NCBI GenBank assembly: GCA_903864275.1
Contig: CAIPFE010000059.1
Span: forward strand, 1 to 64,000
Direction of reading: 5' to 3'
Length of the DNA stretch: 64,000 bases
Source of the DNA: an uncultured Mucilaginibacter sp.
GTDB lineage: Bacteria; Bacteroidota; Bacteroidia; Sphingobacteriales; Sphingobacteriaceae
Shown: positions 42,566 to 51,641 of the stretch, one piece after another
Numbering within the stretch: position 1 is the stretch's first letter
Layout of the letters: every line of letters begins with the position of its first letter
Position numbers and translations under genes: made by a program
Notes under the pieces: model-generated
Seen by the model: only the letters and a program-made list of their open reading frames with translations
Told to the model about the DNA's origin: nothing
The model's database searches: none

Positions 42566-43056
42566 TATTTAAAAATTCTTTTTCTAATTTCTTTTGCAGG
42601 GTTGCCCCCAACAATTGAATCCTTTTCAACATCTTTAGTTACAACGGCACCGGCAGCAACTACAGCCCCGGTTTTAATTGTAATTCCATGCACTAATATG
42701 GCACCGTGGCCAATCCAAACGTTATCTTCAATAACTATTTTCTTAAAAATGTCTCTGCCTGATAACCTCATAGGTACTTCTATATTATCAATCTTATGAT
42801 CGCCGCCTACCAACGAAACATGGGATGCAAACAACACGTCATCTCCTATTTGAGCATCGGCAGCTATATGGCAATAATTGCCCATGTAAAAATTGTTTCC
42901 TATAGAAATAGTATTCTTTCTGCTTATTATTACCCCTTTTCCGCTAAAGAAATTCTTACCAATCTTCAGGTTTTTGTACTTGATTAATAAAATAATTTTC
43001 TTGTAGGCCCCCAATAATAACCTTCTGAATTTATTAAAATTATTTAAAAGACTCAT
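42565..43056 (-). CDS. Hexapeptide-repeat acyltransferase (WcaF/LacA-like)
   Basis: 163 residues from the ATG at 43056; a GTG at 43110 would extend it 18 residues into the upstream GT gene. A left-handed beta helix of hexapeptide repeats occupies about residues 30-150, with GHGAILVHGITIKTGAVVAAG and the closing SIVGGNPAKEIRKR typical of maltose/colanic-acid acetyltransferases. It probably O-acetylates a sugar of the repeat unit from acetyl-CoA. It overlaps the GT4 stop by 17 bases. Confidence 0.8.
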   Translation of the reverse strand: MSLLNNFNKFRRLLLGAYKKIILLIKYKNLKIGKNFFSGKGVIISRKNTISIGNNFYMGNYCHIAADAQIGDDVLFASHVSLVGGDHKIDNIEVPMRLSGRDIFKKIVIEDNVWIGHGAILVHGITIKTGAVVAAGAVVTKDVEKDSIVGGNPAKEIRKRIFK

Positions 43057-44188
43057 ACACTTGGATATATTGTTTCGATAACTTTTTCCAGGAATAATCC
43101 CTGGTGACACTTTCTATTTCTGTATTATAAATTTTTCCATCAATTTTTTTTAAATAAAAATCTTCCAAACAATTAACTAACTCGCGCCTTTTTGTAAATA
43201 ACGTCCCTCTTCCATTTTCCACTCTATCCTCCAAACCTTCTATTGATTGAAATAAAATAATCGGGATCCCGCAGGCGTTTGCTTCAACAGTTGTGATTGA
43301 TATTGATCCGGGGAAAACTGCGATATCTGAAAAGTTATAAAACTTCCTTAAATCATTAGGCTGCTGTAATGGCAAATATTCGACGTTCAGACTGTAAGTC
43401 TCTCCAATTTTTTGCAGGCTGTTAAAATATTCACGATGAACTGTATTACTTATCCCCGCAATTCTAACGATTACATTTAACTTATTCTTCATTTCAGAAA
43501 CTGCGTATAACAATTCTTCTATTTTTTTCCTGGGTTCAATTTTGCCGGCAAATGATACGATCAACTTATCTCGTTCAGAATTTTTAAGCGCCGGGTCGTA
43601 ATAAAATGTGACGTCATCATAACCAAGTGGAATTATTTTCATCCTCGCTTCATCAACTTCATATAAGTTTTGAATGAATTTCTTAGAGGATAAGTTTGGA
43701 CAAATTATACATTTATAATAATGCCCATAAACTGTAAATAGCAGCTGGTTAAACTTTTTATAATTTTTTGCAACAAATCCTTCCTTTGCTTCATTTGGGT
43801 TTGAATGATCATTGGCTACAATAATTACTTTTTTGTTGTATATCTTTAATAAAAAGATGCATATCCATGATAAAAAATTACCTATACCCAATATATGGAC
43901 CACATCAGGCTGTATTGCTTTTATTAGCCGGTAATACTTGATCCAATTTAAAGGTATTTGCTTGTTGAAAATTTCAAAACATTTTAAACGGTATACCGTT
44001 GCATAGGGGTATATTTCTTTGCCGGCTTTAAACTTTTTATTTTTTAAAAACGGACTCCATGTCTTGTTACTTTTGTCAGTTGATATAAAAAAAACTTCGT
44101 GACCTTCGGCTGTGAAACATTCAGATAAAAAATGCACATGATATTTCAGTTCTGGCTGAAAGAAGTTCCATATATTTAAAATCCTCAT
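43040..44188 (-). CDS. Glycosyltransferase family 4
   Basis: 382 residues, GT-B fold. The acceptor domain begins MRILNIWNFFQPELKYHVHFL; VVHILGIGNFLSW follows. The donor domain holds VSFAGKIEPRKKIEELLYAV and the EX7E-like FPGSISITTVEANACGIPIILFQ. It lies between asnB and the acyltransferase with overlapping ends. With the GT4 at 31506 it is one of two recognisable glycosyltransferases in the operon. The sugar donor is unknown. Confidence 0.85.
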   Translation of the reverse strand: MRILNIWNFFQPELKYHVHFLSECFTAEGHEVFFISTDKSNKTWSPFLKNKKFKAGKEIYPYATVYRLKCFEIFNKQIPLNWIKYYRLIKAIQPDVVHILGIGNFLSWICIFLLKIYNKKVIIVANDHSNPNEAKEGFVAKNYKKFNQLLFTVYGHYYKCIICPNLSSKKFIQNLYEVDEARMKIIPLGYDDVTFYYDPALKNSERDKLIVSFAGKIEPRKKIEELLYAVSEMKNKLNVIVRIAGISNTVHREYFNSLQKIGETYSLNVEYLPLQQPNDLRKFYNFSDIAVFPGSISITTVEANACGIPIILFQSIEGLEDRVENGRGTLFTKRRELVNCLEDFYLKKIDGKIYNTEIESVTRDYSWKKLSKQYIQVYESFK

Positions 44189-45981
44189 AGCGTAACGTTA
44201 TAAGCATTTTCCCATTTATAAATATTATATAACCTCCATAAATGGCGGGAGGATAGATTTTCAGGAACTGAAGTTAATAGCTGCGTTAATAAATTTGATT
44301 GCTTTATTTGAGACAGCATTCTTTCCCGGTTTTTATTGATAAATATGGATTCTGGTGCAGCAAAGCCAATTTTATCTTTCCTCCAACTGATTATAGGCGG
44401 TAAAATGTCTTCAAATGCTTTCCTGATAGGATATTTTGACCATCCATTATATATTTTAAATGTATTATTTAAAGATAAAGCTGTTTCAACAACTCTATAA
44501 TCCAATAATGGTAATCTTGATTCAATTGAATGACGCATCGAATTCTTGTCTTCGTACTTCAACAAATGCGGTAACTGTAAATAAAACAATTCAAATTGCT
44601 GAAGTTCATCAACGTTTTTTAATTTATCAGAAAATTTTTCGGCAAGATCAAAAGAGCAGTATTTTATATACTCTTTTTTCACGAAACTAAATTTATGTTT
44701 TAACCGCTTGATCCGGATACGTGAAAAGCCGAAATATAAATACGTGCGGACTATATCCATTAATGAAAGAGAGCTGTTTAATTTCAACGCTCTGATGGTT
44801 TTTAATTTTTCCAACAATGGCAATGAAAAAAACAGGGAGCTATAATATTTTGTATATCCCAATAAGATCTCATCCCCACCCTGGCCGTCGAGCATTACTG
44901 TACAATTAATTTCGCGTGCTTTTTTAAAAACGCAATATTGCATTAATATGGATAAACTTCCAAATGGTTCTTCCTGGCTATAAATTACATCATCAATCAA
45001 CTCCTCAAAATCTTCCATCACCGGTGTAATCACATGCTTATTAATGCGTAAATGATCTGTCACTGTTTGTGCGTATGAGCTTTCGTCATTGGCAGCATCT
45101 ATTGACCGGGCATTGATGGCATTAAACGGTTCGGAATGATCATACAGGCCGGAAGCAATCGCCACTATAGCAGAACTATCCAGGCCGCCGCTTAGGCACG
45201 AACCAACTTTCACGTCAGAGCGCAGCCGCAGTTTAACGGCATCTATTAATTTATCCTTAAATAATGCTACTGAATCGTCAATATTAAGCGCCTTATAATT
45301 ATCATGAATTTGCGGGGTGTAATATTTGGTGATGGTAAACGAATGGTTCTTTAAATCATACAATAAGTTATGAGAGCCGGGCAATTTTTTTATGCCCTCG
45401 AAGAAAGTATCCTCGTTATGCTCTTCAAAACCGAGTACCAGGTAATCTAACAGATTTTTTTTGTTTGCTTTCCTGGTATCTAAAAATGGCAATATTGCTT
45501 TTATCTCGGAGGCAAACACAAATTGGTCCCCGTTATTAAAATAGTAAAACGGCTTAACACCAAAACGGTCCCTGCTGCAAAAGAAAACATCTTTATCCGC
45601 ATCATAGATACAAAAGCTCCACATGCCATTAAACTTATTTACACATGCATAGCCCCATTGCTTATAAGCTGCCGCTATAACTTCGGTATCGCTTCCGGTG
45701 TTAAATAAACATCCTGATAAAAGTAATTCTTCCCTTATCTCGATATAGTTATATATTTCACCATTAAAAACAATTTGAAGGTTTTGATACACAAAAGGCT
45801 GATGTCCGGCACTTGAGAGATCAATAATAGACAGGCGCCTATGCCCGATACCAAAATTTTTCTTTATAAAACAGCCAGCATCATCAGGCCCTCGGTGGGC
45901 CATTAGGTCCGTCATTAACCGCACTTCGGGTTCAGTTACAACAGCACTCGATTTCTTAATAATTCCGGCAATACCACACAT
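44185..45981 (-). CDS. asnB: Glutamine-dependent asparagine synthase-like amidotransferase
   Basis: 598 residues. Cys2 in MCGIAGI is the glutaminase nucleophile once Met is removed, and RGPDDAG follows. The synthase half has the ATP pyrophosphatase loop SCLSGGLDSSAIVAI (about 262-276). In EPS loci this family often amidates the carboxyl of a uronic acid instead of making asparagine. The diacetamido uronic acid pathway in this operon supplies a fitting substrate, an inference from context. It is followed by a GT4 with a 4-base overlap and preceded by wzx with a 4-base gap. Confidence 0.88.
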   Translation of the reverse strand: MCGIAGIIKKSSAVVTEPEVRLMTDLMAHRGPDDAGCFIKKNFGIGHRRLSIIDLSSAGHQPFVYQNLQIVFNGEIYNYIEIREELLLSGCLFNTGSDTEVIAAAYKQWGYACVNKFNGMWSFCIYDADKDVFFCSRDRFGVKPFYYFNNGDQFVFASEIKAILPFLDTRKANKKNLLDYLVLGFEEHNEDTFFEGIKKLPGSHNLLYDLKNHSFTITKYYTPQIHDNYKALNIDDSVALFKDKLIDAVKLRLRSDVKVGSCLSGGLDSSAIVAIASGLYDHSEPFNAINARSIDAANDESSYAQTVTDHLRINKHVITPVMEDFEELIDDVIYSQEEPFGSLSILMQYCVFKKAREINCTVMLDGQGGDEILLGYTKYYSSLFFSLPLLEKLKTIRALKLNSSLSLMDIVRTYLYFGFSRIRIKRLKHKFSFVKKEYIKYCSFDLAEKFSDKLKNVDELQQFELFYLQLPHLLKYEDKNSMRHSIESRLPLLDYRVVETALSLNNTFKIYNGWSKYPIRKAFEDILPPIISWRKDKIGFAAPESIFINKNRERMLSQIKQSNLLTQLLTSVPENLSSRHLWRLYNIYKWENAYNVTL

Positions 45982-45985
45982 ATTT

Positions 45986-47254
45986 CTACATTAACACCTT
46001 TTTTATTAAATAGTAATAATATCCATAGAGCAAAACTTCATGTATTGAGTATATAATAAGCAGTAAATATATATTTACATGAAAAATATAGCCAATAACA
46101 AGCCACGAAATTGTTCCAATAAAATATATAAGCTGCCATTGGGTACCTAACTTAACCCTGTTAACGGCCGGGAATATTATTGAAACGGGCGTAATAATAA
46201 ATTTTATACCAAATGGTATAATCAATATCTGCGCGTATATGCCTGCTTCATGCCAATTTTTTCCGAAGGCAAAGCTAAAAAGCTGCGGCCCGAATAGCAA
46301 TATAACTATGCCGATTGGTACAAATAAAAGGCACAATGCTTTCATTAATTTGTCAACATCTGTACGTAACCTTATTTTATCCTTAATGGTGGTAAACCTT
46401 TGAAATAAAACCTGTGATAATGAAAAAGAAATAAGCGAGGACGGCACCTGTATAAGCCGGATTGTAAATCCCCAGTAGCCGATAATTGAAGTATCAAAGA
46501 GATAAGAAAGAACAAGTGTTGGAATTTGTAAAGCCGATGCATCCATAAGGGCGCCCGGAGCGCTGTACAATGGATATTCGATATGGTTTTTAAGTACCCG
46601 CCATAAATGCGCAAACTTAAAAGGATCAGACTTTTTAAAATGTTTGATAATAGCTGCCCAAAAATACAAATTCGCTAATAACATCCCGAATATATAGCCC
46701 CAAACCAAACCGTTTATGACATGGAATTTCCAAATTCCAAAGAGTAATGTTACCGCGCCGATGCCAATACCCTGAGCCACCTTACTTTTAGCTATTATTT
46801 TTAATTGATTAGATTTGTTAAACCAAAACCCCAATAATTGATTAATACTCAGCAAAAAAGTGCCCAAAACACAGGCAACGATATTTACAGGGCTTTTAAT
46901 AAAACTATTATTAAAAAAAATCGGCAAAACATAATGGCCAATAATGAAGCACAAAAAACAAAACACTGTGCAAACCAGCATCGAACCCCAAAACAGATAT
47001 TTCCTGTCGTTGAAATCATCTTCAACCATAACCGCCATCGCATATCTGCCATTCGAAATAACTGCTAATATTGCCGAAACCGATAAAAAGATTGCAAACT
47101 CCCCAAACTGCGGTGGCACATAAAGTCGTGAAAATACCGGGCTAAGTACTATGGGGATTACTTGAGCGATAATAGTTCCTGATAAAAGCCCTATTAACTT
47201 ATAAGCAAAACCCGATCGTTTAACCCTATTAATAACGCCGTACCCTATTTGCAT
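45986..47254 (-). CDS. wzx: Wzx-type repeat-unit flippase
   Basis: 422 residues with about twelve membrane helices, a MATE/MVF-like oligosaccharide translocase. The start GTIIAQVIPIVLSPVFSRLYVPPQFGEFA is typical of the family. It flips the undecaprenyl-linked repeat unit from the cytoplasmic to the periplasmic side for Wzy. It overlaps the wbpB-like gene by 10 bases. Confidence 0.85.
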   Translation of the reverse strand: MQIGYGVINRVKRSGFAYKLIGLLSGTIIAQVIPIVLSPVFSRLYVPPQFGEFAIFLSVSAILAVISNGRYAMAVMVEDDFNDRKYLFWGSMLVCTVFCFLCFIIGHYVLPIFFNNSFIKSPVNIVACVLGTFLLSINQLLGFWFNKSNQLKIIAKSKVAQGIGIGAVTLLFGIWKFHVINGLVWGYIFGMLLANLYFWAAIIKHFKKSDPFKFAHLWRVLKNHIEYPLYSAPGALMDASALQIPTLVLSYLFDTSIIGYWGFTIRLIQVPSSLISFSLSQVLFQRFTTIKDKIRLRTDVDKLMKALCLLFVPIGIVILLFGPQLFSFAFGKNWHEAGIYAQILIIPFGIKFIITPVSIIFPAVNRVKLGTQWQLIYFIGTISWLVIGYIFHVNIYLLLIIYSIHEVLLYGYYYYLIKKVLM

Positions 47255-48255
47255 AAATAAATTCTTTCAATTATGTCAACAACTTTTAACCCCTCGAGGG
47301 CGTTGGTAGTAATAAACGATTTACCTTTCAACACATCGATAACATTTTCAATAACGTAATTGTGATTAGCTGCTGATCCTTTATAAGCTCCATAGTCATT
47401 CCCGGGATTTGTTGGCGGCAAAACGGGCATTGTGTAATCTTTTATATGGCAATACTCCACCTTGTCCATGTACTGGCCGCCAATTTTCACACTGCCGTTT
47501 TCAGCGATTATGGTCATACTGCTCTCCAGGTTCTGGTCCCATACTGATGTCGAGTAGTTTAACCCCCCCATGCCGCCATTTACGAAATCGAAACTCACAA
47601 ATCCAGAATCCTCAAAATCAGTTAATTCACTATGATTAAAGTCATTAAATTTCGCATTAATATTTTTTACATCGCCGAACAGCCAATACATAATATCAAT
47701 AAAATGAGAAAACTGGGTGAATAAGGTACCCCCGTCGGTATCTTTTTTCCCATGCCAGCTTTCCGGCTTGTAATAACGTTTATCCCTATTCCAATAGCAA
47801 TTTAATTGAACCATAAAAATCTTACCCAACTTACCTGATAGCATAAGCTCATTGATCCAAACAGAAGGAGGCGAATACCGGTTTTGCATTACAGCAAATA
47901 CGTGTTTGTGTACGTTAAGAGCTTTGAAAATTATTTTTTCACCGTCGTGTTTACTTAAAGACATTGGTTTTTCAATCACTACATGCTTTTGCGCCTTCAG
48001 GCACTCAAGGGCCTGCATAGTATGATATCCATTAGGGGTTGCAATATTTACTACGTCAACATCAATGCCAGATGATAAGAAATCCGTAAGATCGGAAAAG
48101 AACGGGGTATCGAAATGTTCTATTTTTAATTCTTCTTTGGGCCGTACATCTATAAGTGCAACTAATTCAGCATCCGGATTTCGACTTATCATTTCAGCAT
48201 GTCGTTTGCCGATGTGACCGCAACCTAATACTGCAAACTTTATTTTATCAGGCAT
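47245..48255 (-). CDS. WbpB/WlbA-like UDP-GlcNAcA 3-dehydrogenase (Gfo/Idh/MocA)
   Basis: 336 residues. The NAD-binding start is FAVLGCGHIGKRHAEMI and the active-site motif is HVVIEKPMSL, with SFDFVNGGMGGLNYSTSVWD in the C-terminal sheet. In the WbpA-B-E-D set it oxidises C3 of UDP-GlcNAcA so that the aminotransferase can act. It lies two genes from wbpE-like and one from wbpD-like on the same strand. A 136-base gap with no clear feature separates it from the wbpD-like gene. Confidence 0.85.
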   Translation of the reverse strand: MPDKIKFAVLGCGHIGKRHAEMISRNPDAELVALIDVRPKEELKIEHFDTPFFSDLTDFLSSGIDVDVVNIATPNGYHTMQALECLKAQKHVVIEKPMSLSKHDGEKIIFKALNVHKHVFAVMQNRYSPPSVWINELMLSGKLGKIFMVQLNCYWNRDKRYYKPESWHGKKDTDGGTLFTQFSHFIDIMYWLFGDVKNINAKFNDFNHSELTDFEDSGFVSFDFVNGGMGGLNYSTSVWDQNLESSMTIIAENGSVKIGGQYMDKVEYCHIKDYTMPVLPPTNPGNDYGAYKGSAANHNYVIENVIDVLKGKSFITTNALEGLKVVDIIERIYLCK

Positions 48256-48391
48256 AATTGTATTTTGTAATCATTATTTAATTTTTTAAACAACGTGCTG
48301 ATGAGGAAAATGGAGCGCCAACTTATAACCTAATAGGCTTAAAATCATCATAATTGAAAACCGGCCCGTTTTATTTATGTTTAGTTATAGT

Positions 48392-48973
48392 TCAACCCTG
48401 CACCTTATATATCCCACTGTCGGTCATCGTATAATGTTCACCGCTTTCGGTGCAGATCGCCTTACCTAAAGCATCAAATTGTAACCTGTGCCCATACTCA
48501 CTTATCCAGCCAATTTGCCGGGCAGGATTACCAACCACAAGTGCGTAGGGTTTAATTGTTTTTGTTACAACAGATCCCGCTCCGACAAAGGCATATTCAC
48601 CTATGTCATGTCCGCAAACTATGGTTGCGTTGGCGCCAATTGATGCCCCTTTCCCAACATGTGTTTTTAAATAACTGCCCTGACGGTTAACTGCACTCCG
48701 CGGATTAATTACGTTAGTAAAAACGCATGACGGGCCTAAAAAAACATCATCATCACAGCTTACCCCTGTGTATATAGAAACATTGTTCTGTATTTTAACA
48801 TTTCTGCCCAAAACAACTCCGGGTGAAATTACCACATTCTGCCCGATATTACAATTTTCGCCTAAGGTGCACCCAGTCATGATATGTGAAAAATGCCAGA
48901 TTTTAGTTCCATTTCCTATCTGGCAGCCTTCATCTATAAATGCAGTTTGGTGTGCAAAATATTTATCATCCAT
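48392..48973 (-). CDS. WbpD/WlbB-like UDP-sugar N-acetyltransferase
   Basis: 193 residues of hexapeptide repeats forming a left-handed beta helix. GNGTKIWHFSHIMTGCTLGENCNIGQNV carries the Asn and His of the WlbB/WbpD active site, and YALVVGNPARQIGWISEYG is the characteristic end. It acetylates the 3-amino group to make UDP-GlcNAc(3NAc)A. It overlaps the upstream aminotransferase stop by 8 bases. Confidence 0.88.
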   Translation of the reverse strand: MDDKYFAHQTAFIDEGCQIGNGTKIWHFSHIMTGCTLGENCNIGQNVVISPGVVLGRNVKIQNNVSIYTGVSCDDDVFLGPSCVFTNVINPRSAVNRQGSYLKTHVGKGASIGANATIVCGHDIGEYAFVGAGSVVTKTIKPYALVVGNPARQIGWISEYGHRLQFDALGKAICTESGEHYTMTDSGIYKVQG

Positions 48974-50099
48974 TTAAATATGCTTTTATTGGACCAGTTA
49001 TATACGCCAGTGTTTCTTCATCCATTTCCGTATGAATTGGCAAAGATAGTACCTGCTCACATAACATTTTTGTTGTATTCATTTCGCCTATGCGTCTGCC
49101 AATATTTTTGTAGGCTTGTTGTTCAAATAATGGAAGAGGGTAATAAATCATACTGGGGATACTTTTTCCCTTGAGATATTCCTGCAATCCGTTTCTTTTG
49201 CCACCATCAATTTTAACCGTGTATTGATGAAAAACATGGGTACTACGCGGGCTTCTTGCAGGAATTGTCAACCCAGGAATATTAGCTAAGTGCTGGTCAT
49301 AAAAAGATGCGACCTTGTTCCTTGCTGCGGTGTATTCATCCAGGTATTTTAGCTTAACACGCAATATTGCTGCCTGTATGGTATCAAGCCGGCTATTTAC
49401 GCCTAAAATCTCATGGTGATATTTTTTACGCTGACCGTGGTTAGCCACCATTTTTAGCCTGTCGCCTAGTTCTTCGTTGTTGGTGTACAACGCGCCGCCA
49501 TCTCCATAGCAGCCTAAATTTTTAGAAGGGAAAAATGATGTGCTGCCAATGTCGCCTATCGTACCGGCTCTTTTTTGTTCACCGTCGCTAAAAGTATAAA
49601 CCGCACCTAAAGCCTGGGCAGTGTCCTCAATAATTTTAATACCATTATCGTTTGCAATTGCTGCAATTTCTTCCATATCGCTGCACTGGCCAAAAAGATG
49701 AACTGGAATAATAGCTTTTGTTTTTGCAGACAATGCAGGTTTCACCAGGTCGGCAGTAATGTTAAATGAACCAGGGTCAACATCTATCATCACGGGCGTA
49801 AGACCTAACAGTCCGATGACTTCTGCCGTGGCAACATAGGTAAAACTTGGAACTATTACTTCATCATTTTGCTTTAAATCAAGCGCCATCAATGCTATTT
49901 GAAGAGCATCAGTGCCATTGCCGCAAGATATAACCCTTTTTACATTCAAATATTCCTGTAAATCTTTTTCAAAATTTCGTACTTCAGGGCCCTGAATAAA
50001 CGTCGAATCTTCAATAACTTTTAGCATTGCATAGTCAACTTCAGCTTTGATTTTTGCATACTGTCCTTTCAGATCAACCATTTGTATCGTACCGCTCAT
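48966..50099 (-). CDS. WbpE/WlbC-like 3-aminotransferase (DegT family)
   Basis: 377 residues from the ATG at 50099; an upstream TTG at 50141 is less likely, and an ATG at 50081 (MVDLKGQYAKIK) is possible. VISCGNGTDALQIALMAL binds cofactor phosphate, IKIIEDTAQALGA has the Asp, and SFFPSKNLGCYGDGGAL the Schiff-base Lys, the set seen in WbpE/WlbC. It places an amino group on C3 of the keto sugar from the WbpB-like enzyme. Confidence 0.88.
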   Translation of the reverse strand: MSGTIQMVDLKGQYAKIKAEVDYAMLKVIEDSTFIQGPEVRNFEKDLQEYLNVKRVISCGNGTDALQIALMALDLKQNDEVIVPSFTYVATAEVIGLLGLTPVMIDVDPGSFNITADLVKPALSAKTKAIIPVHLFGQCSDMEEIAAIANDNGIKIIEDTAQALGAVYTFSDGEQKRAGTIGDIGSTSFFPSKNLGCYGDGGALYTNNEELGDRLKMVANHGQRKKYHHEILGVNSRLDTIQAAILRVKLKYLDEYTAARNKVASFYDQHLANIPGLTIPARSPRSTHVFHQYTVKIDGGKRNGLQEYLKGKSIPSMIYYPLPLFEQQAYKNIGRRIGEMNTTKMLCEQVLSLPIHTEMDEETLAYITGPIKAYLNG

Positions 50100-50222
50100 A
50101 TAGTCAGTTTTTCTTTTCGCCGGTAAATTTTGTTGGTCCAAACGAGCCTGCAGGATGCGCGAACAGGTTTTTCACACCTATTTTTTAGGATGTGCAACAA
50201 CAAAAATGTTATTAAATGTAAA

Positions 50223-51551
50223 TTATAGTCTCCCGTCAACCATGCTTCTTTCCAGGAAGGCTTTGGTATCAAACACAATTGTATTATTGCCCAGTAATTT
50301 TTTAAAGTCAATGTGATTATATTCTTTATGTGCAACTGCTAATATAACTGCATCATAGGAGTCCTCTAAATTGTCTATTAGTTCCAGGCCATATTCGCGT
50401 CTAACTTCGGCTTTGTCTGCCCACGGGTCGTAGATGCTTACATTCATTCCGAATTGCTTTAATTCATTGTAAATATCGACAACTTTGGTATTTCTTATGT
50501 CGGGGCAGTTTTCTTTAAAGGTGATACCCAGAATTAGCGCTTTAGCACCCAAAATTTTATGCCCTTTGTTGATGAGGAGCTTAATAACTTTGCTAGCAAT
50601 AAAAATGCCCATATTATCATTCACCCTTCTGCCGGAAAGAATAACTTCAGGATGATATCCTAATGATTCTGCTTTGTGGGCCAGGTAATACGGATCAACG
50701 CCAATGCAATGTCCGCCAACCAAGCCTGGTTTGTATTTTAAAAAATTCCATTTAGTGCCCGCCGCTTCTAAGACATCATTTGTATCAATTCCCAAACGAT
50801 CGAAGATCAGGGCCAATTCATTTACAAAAGAAATGTTAACATCTCTTTGCGCATTTTCAATAGCTTTTGAAGCTTCTGCAACCTTTAAACTTGGGGCCTT
50901 ATGCGTACCTGCTTTGATAATCGACTTATATAAATGATCCACAAGATCGGCTACAGCAGGCGTGGACCCGGACGTTACTTTCCTGATAGTTGTTAGGGTA
51001 TTTACCTTATCACCGGGGTTAATTCGCTCTGGTGAGTAACCCACAAAAAAATTTTTGTTAAACTTTAATCCTGAAGATCGTTCTAATACCGGTACACAGT
51101 CATCTTCTGTACAACCCGGATAAACTGTAGATTCGTAAATAACTATATTATCTTGTTTCAAAACTTCGCCCAACATTGCCGATGCCTTTAATAATGGGGT
51201 AAGATCAGGCGACTTAAACTGGTTAATTGGGGTTGGCACCGTTACAATAAATATATTATAATCATTTAAGTCAGTCTTATTTGACGAAAAATGCAGGCCT
51301 TTTGCGTTAATATTACGTGATGATATCACATGGTTTAAATCATCAATATGGGCTTCACGGGTGTGATCCTCGCCCCTTGATAATTCTTCAACCCTTGTAT
51401 GATTAATATCAAAACCTAAAACATCATATTTTTTTGCAAATTCAATCGCAAGCGGTAAACCCACGTATCCAAGGCCAATTATGGCAATTTTCACGCGGCC
51501 GGGATCTTCAAAATATTCGGCAGGAGCTATGGTAAATGGCTCTTTTGACAT
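50223..51551 (-). CDS. UDP-HexNAc 6-dehydrogenase (WbpA/WbpO/TviB-like)
   Basis: 442 residues from the ATG at 51551; a TTG two codons earlier is the only alternative. VKIAIIGLGYVGLPLAIEFAKKY is the NAD site, and KYKPGLVGGHCIGVDPYYLAHKA holds the catalytic Cys that forms a thioester during two-step oxidation of C6 to a carboxylate. It starts the uronic acid pathway by turning UDP-GlcNAc (or its C4 epimer) into the uronate. It is the first sugar-synthesis gene after wzc. Confidence 0.9.
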   Translation of the reverse strand: MSKEPFTIAPAEYFEDPGRVKIAIIGLGYVGLPLAIEFAKKYDVLGFDINHTRVEELSRGEDHTREAHIDDLNHVISSRNINAKGLHFSSNKTDLNDYNIFIVTVPTPINQFKSPDLTPLLKASAMLGEVLKQDNIVIYESTVYPGCTEDDCVPVLERSSGLKFNKNFFVGYSPERINPGDKVNTLTTIRKVTSGSTPAVADLVDHLYKSIIKAGTHKAPSLKVAEASKAIENAQRDVNISFVNELALIFDRLGIDTNDVLEAAGTKWNFLKYKPGLVGGHCIGVDPYYLAHKAESLGYHPEVILSGRRVNDNMGIFIASKVIKLLINKGHKILGAKALILGITFKENCPDIRNTKVVDIYNELKQFGMNVSIYDPWADKAEVRREYGLELIDNLEDSYDAVILAVAHKEYNHIDFKKLLGNNTIVFDTKAFLERSMVDGRL

Positions 51552-51641
51552 AAACAAAGACAGTTATTTATAGAATCTTCCGTTTAATTAGTCACAGATA
51601 AGTCCTGAAACAACAATTAATCGGGCAGCTATTTGCATTAA

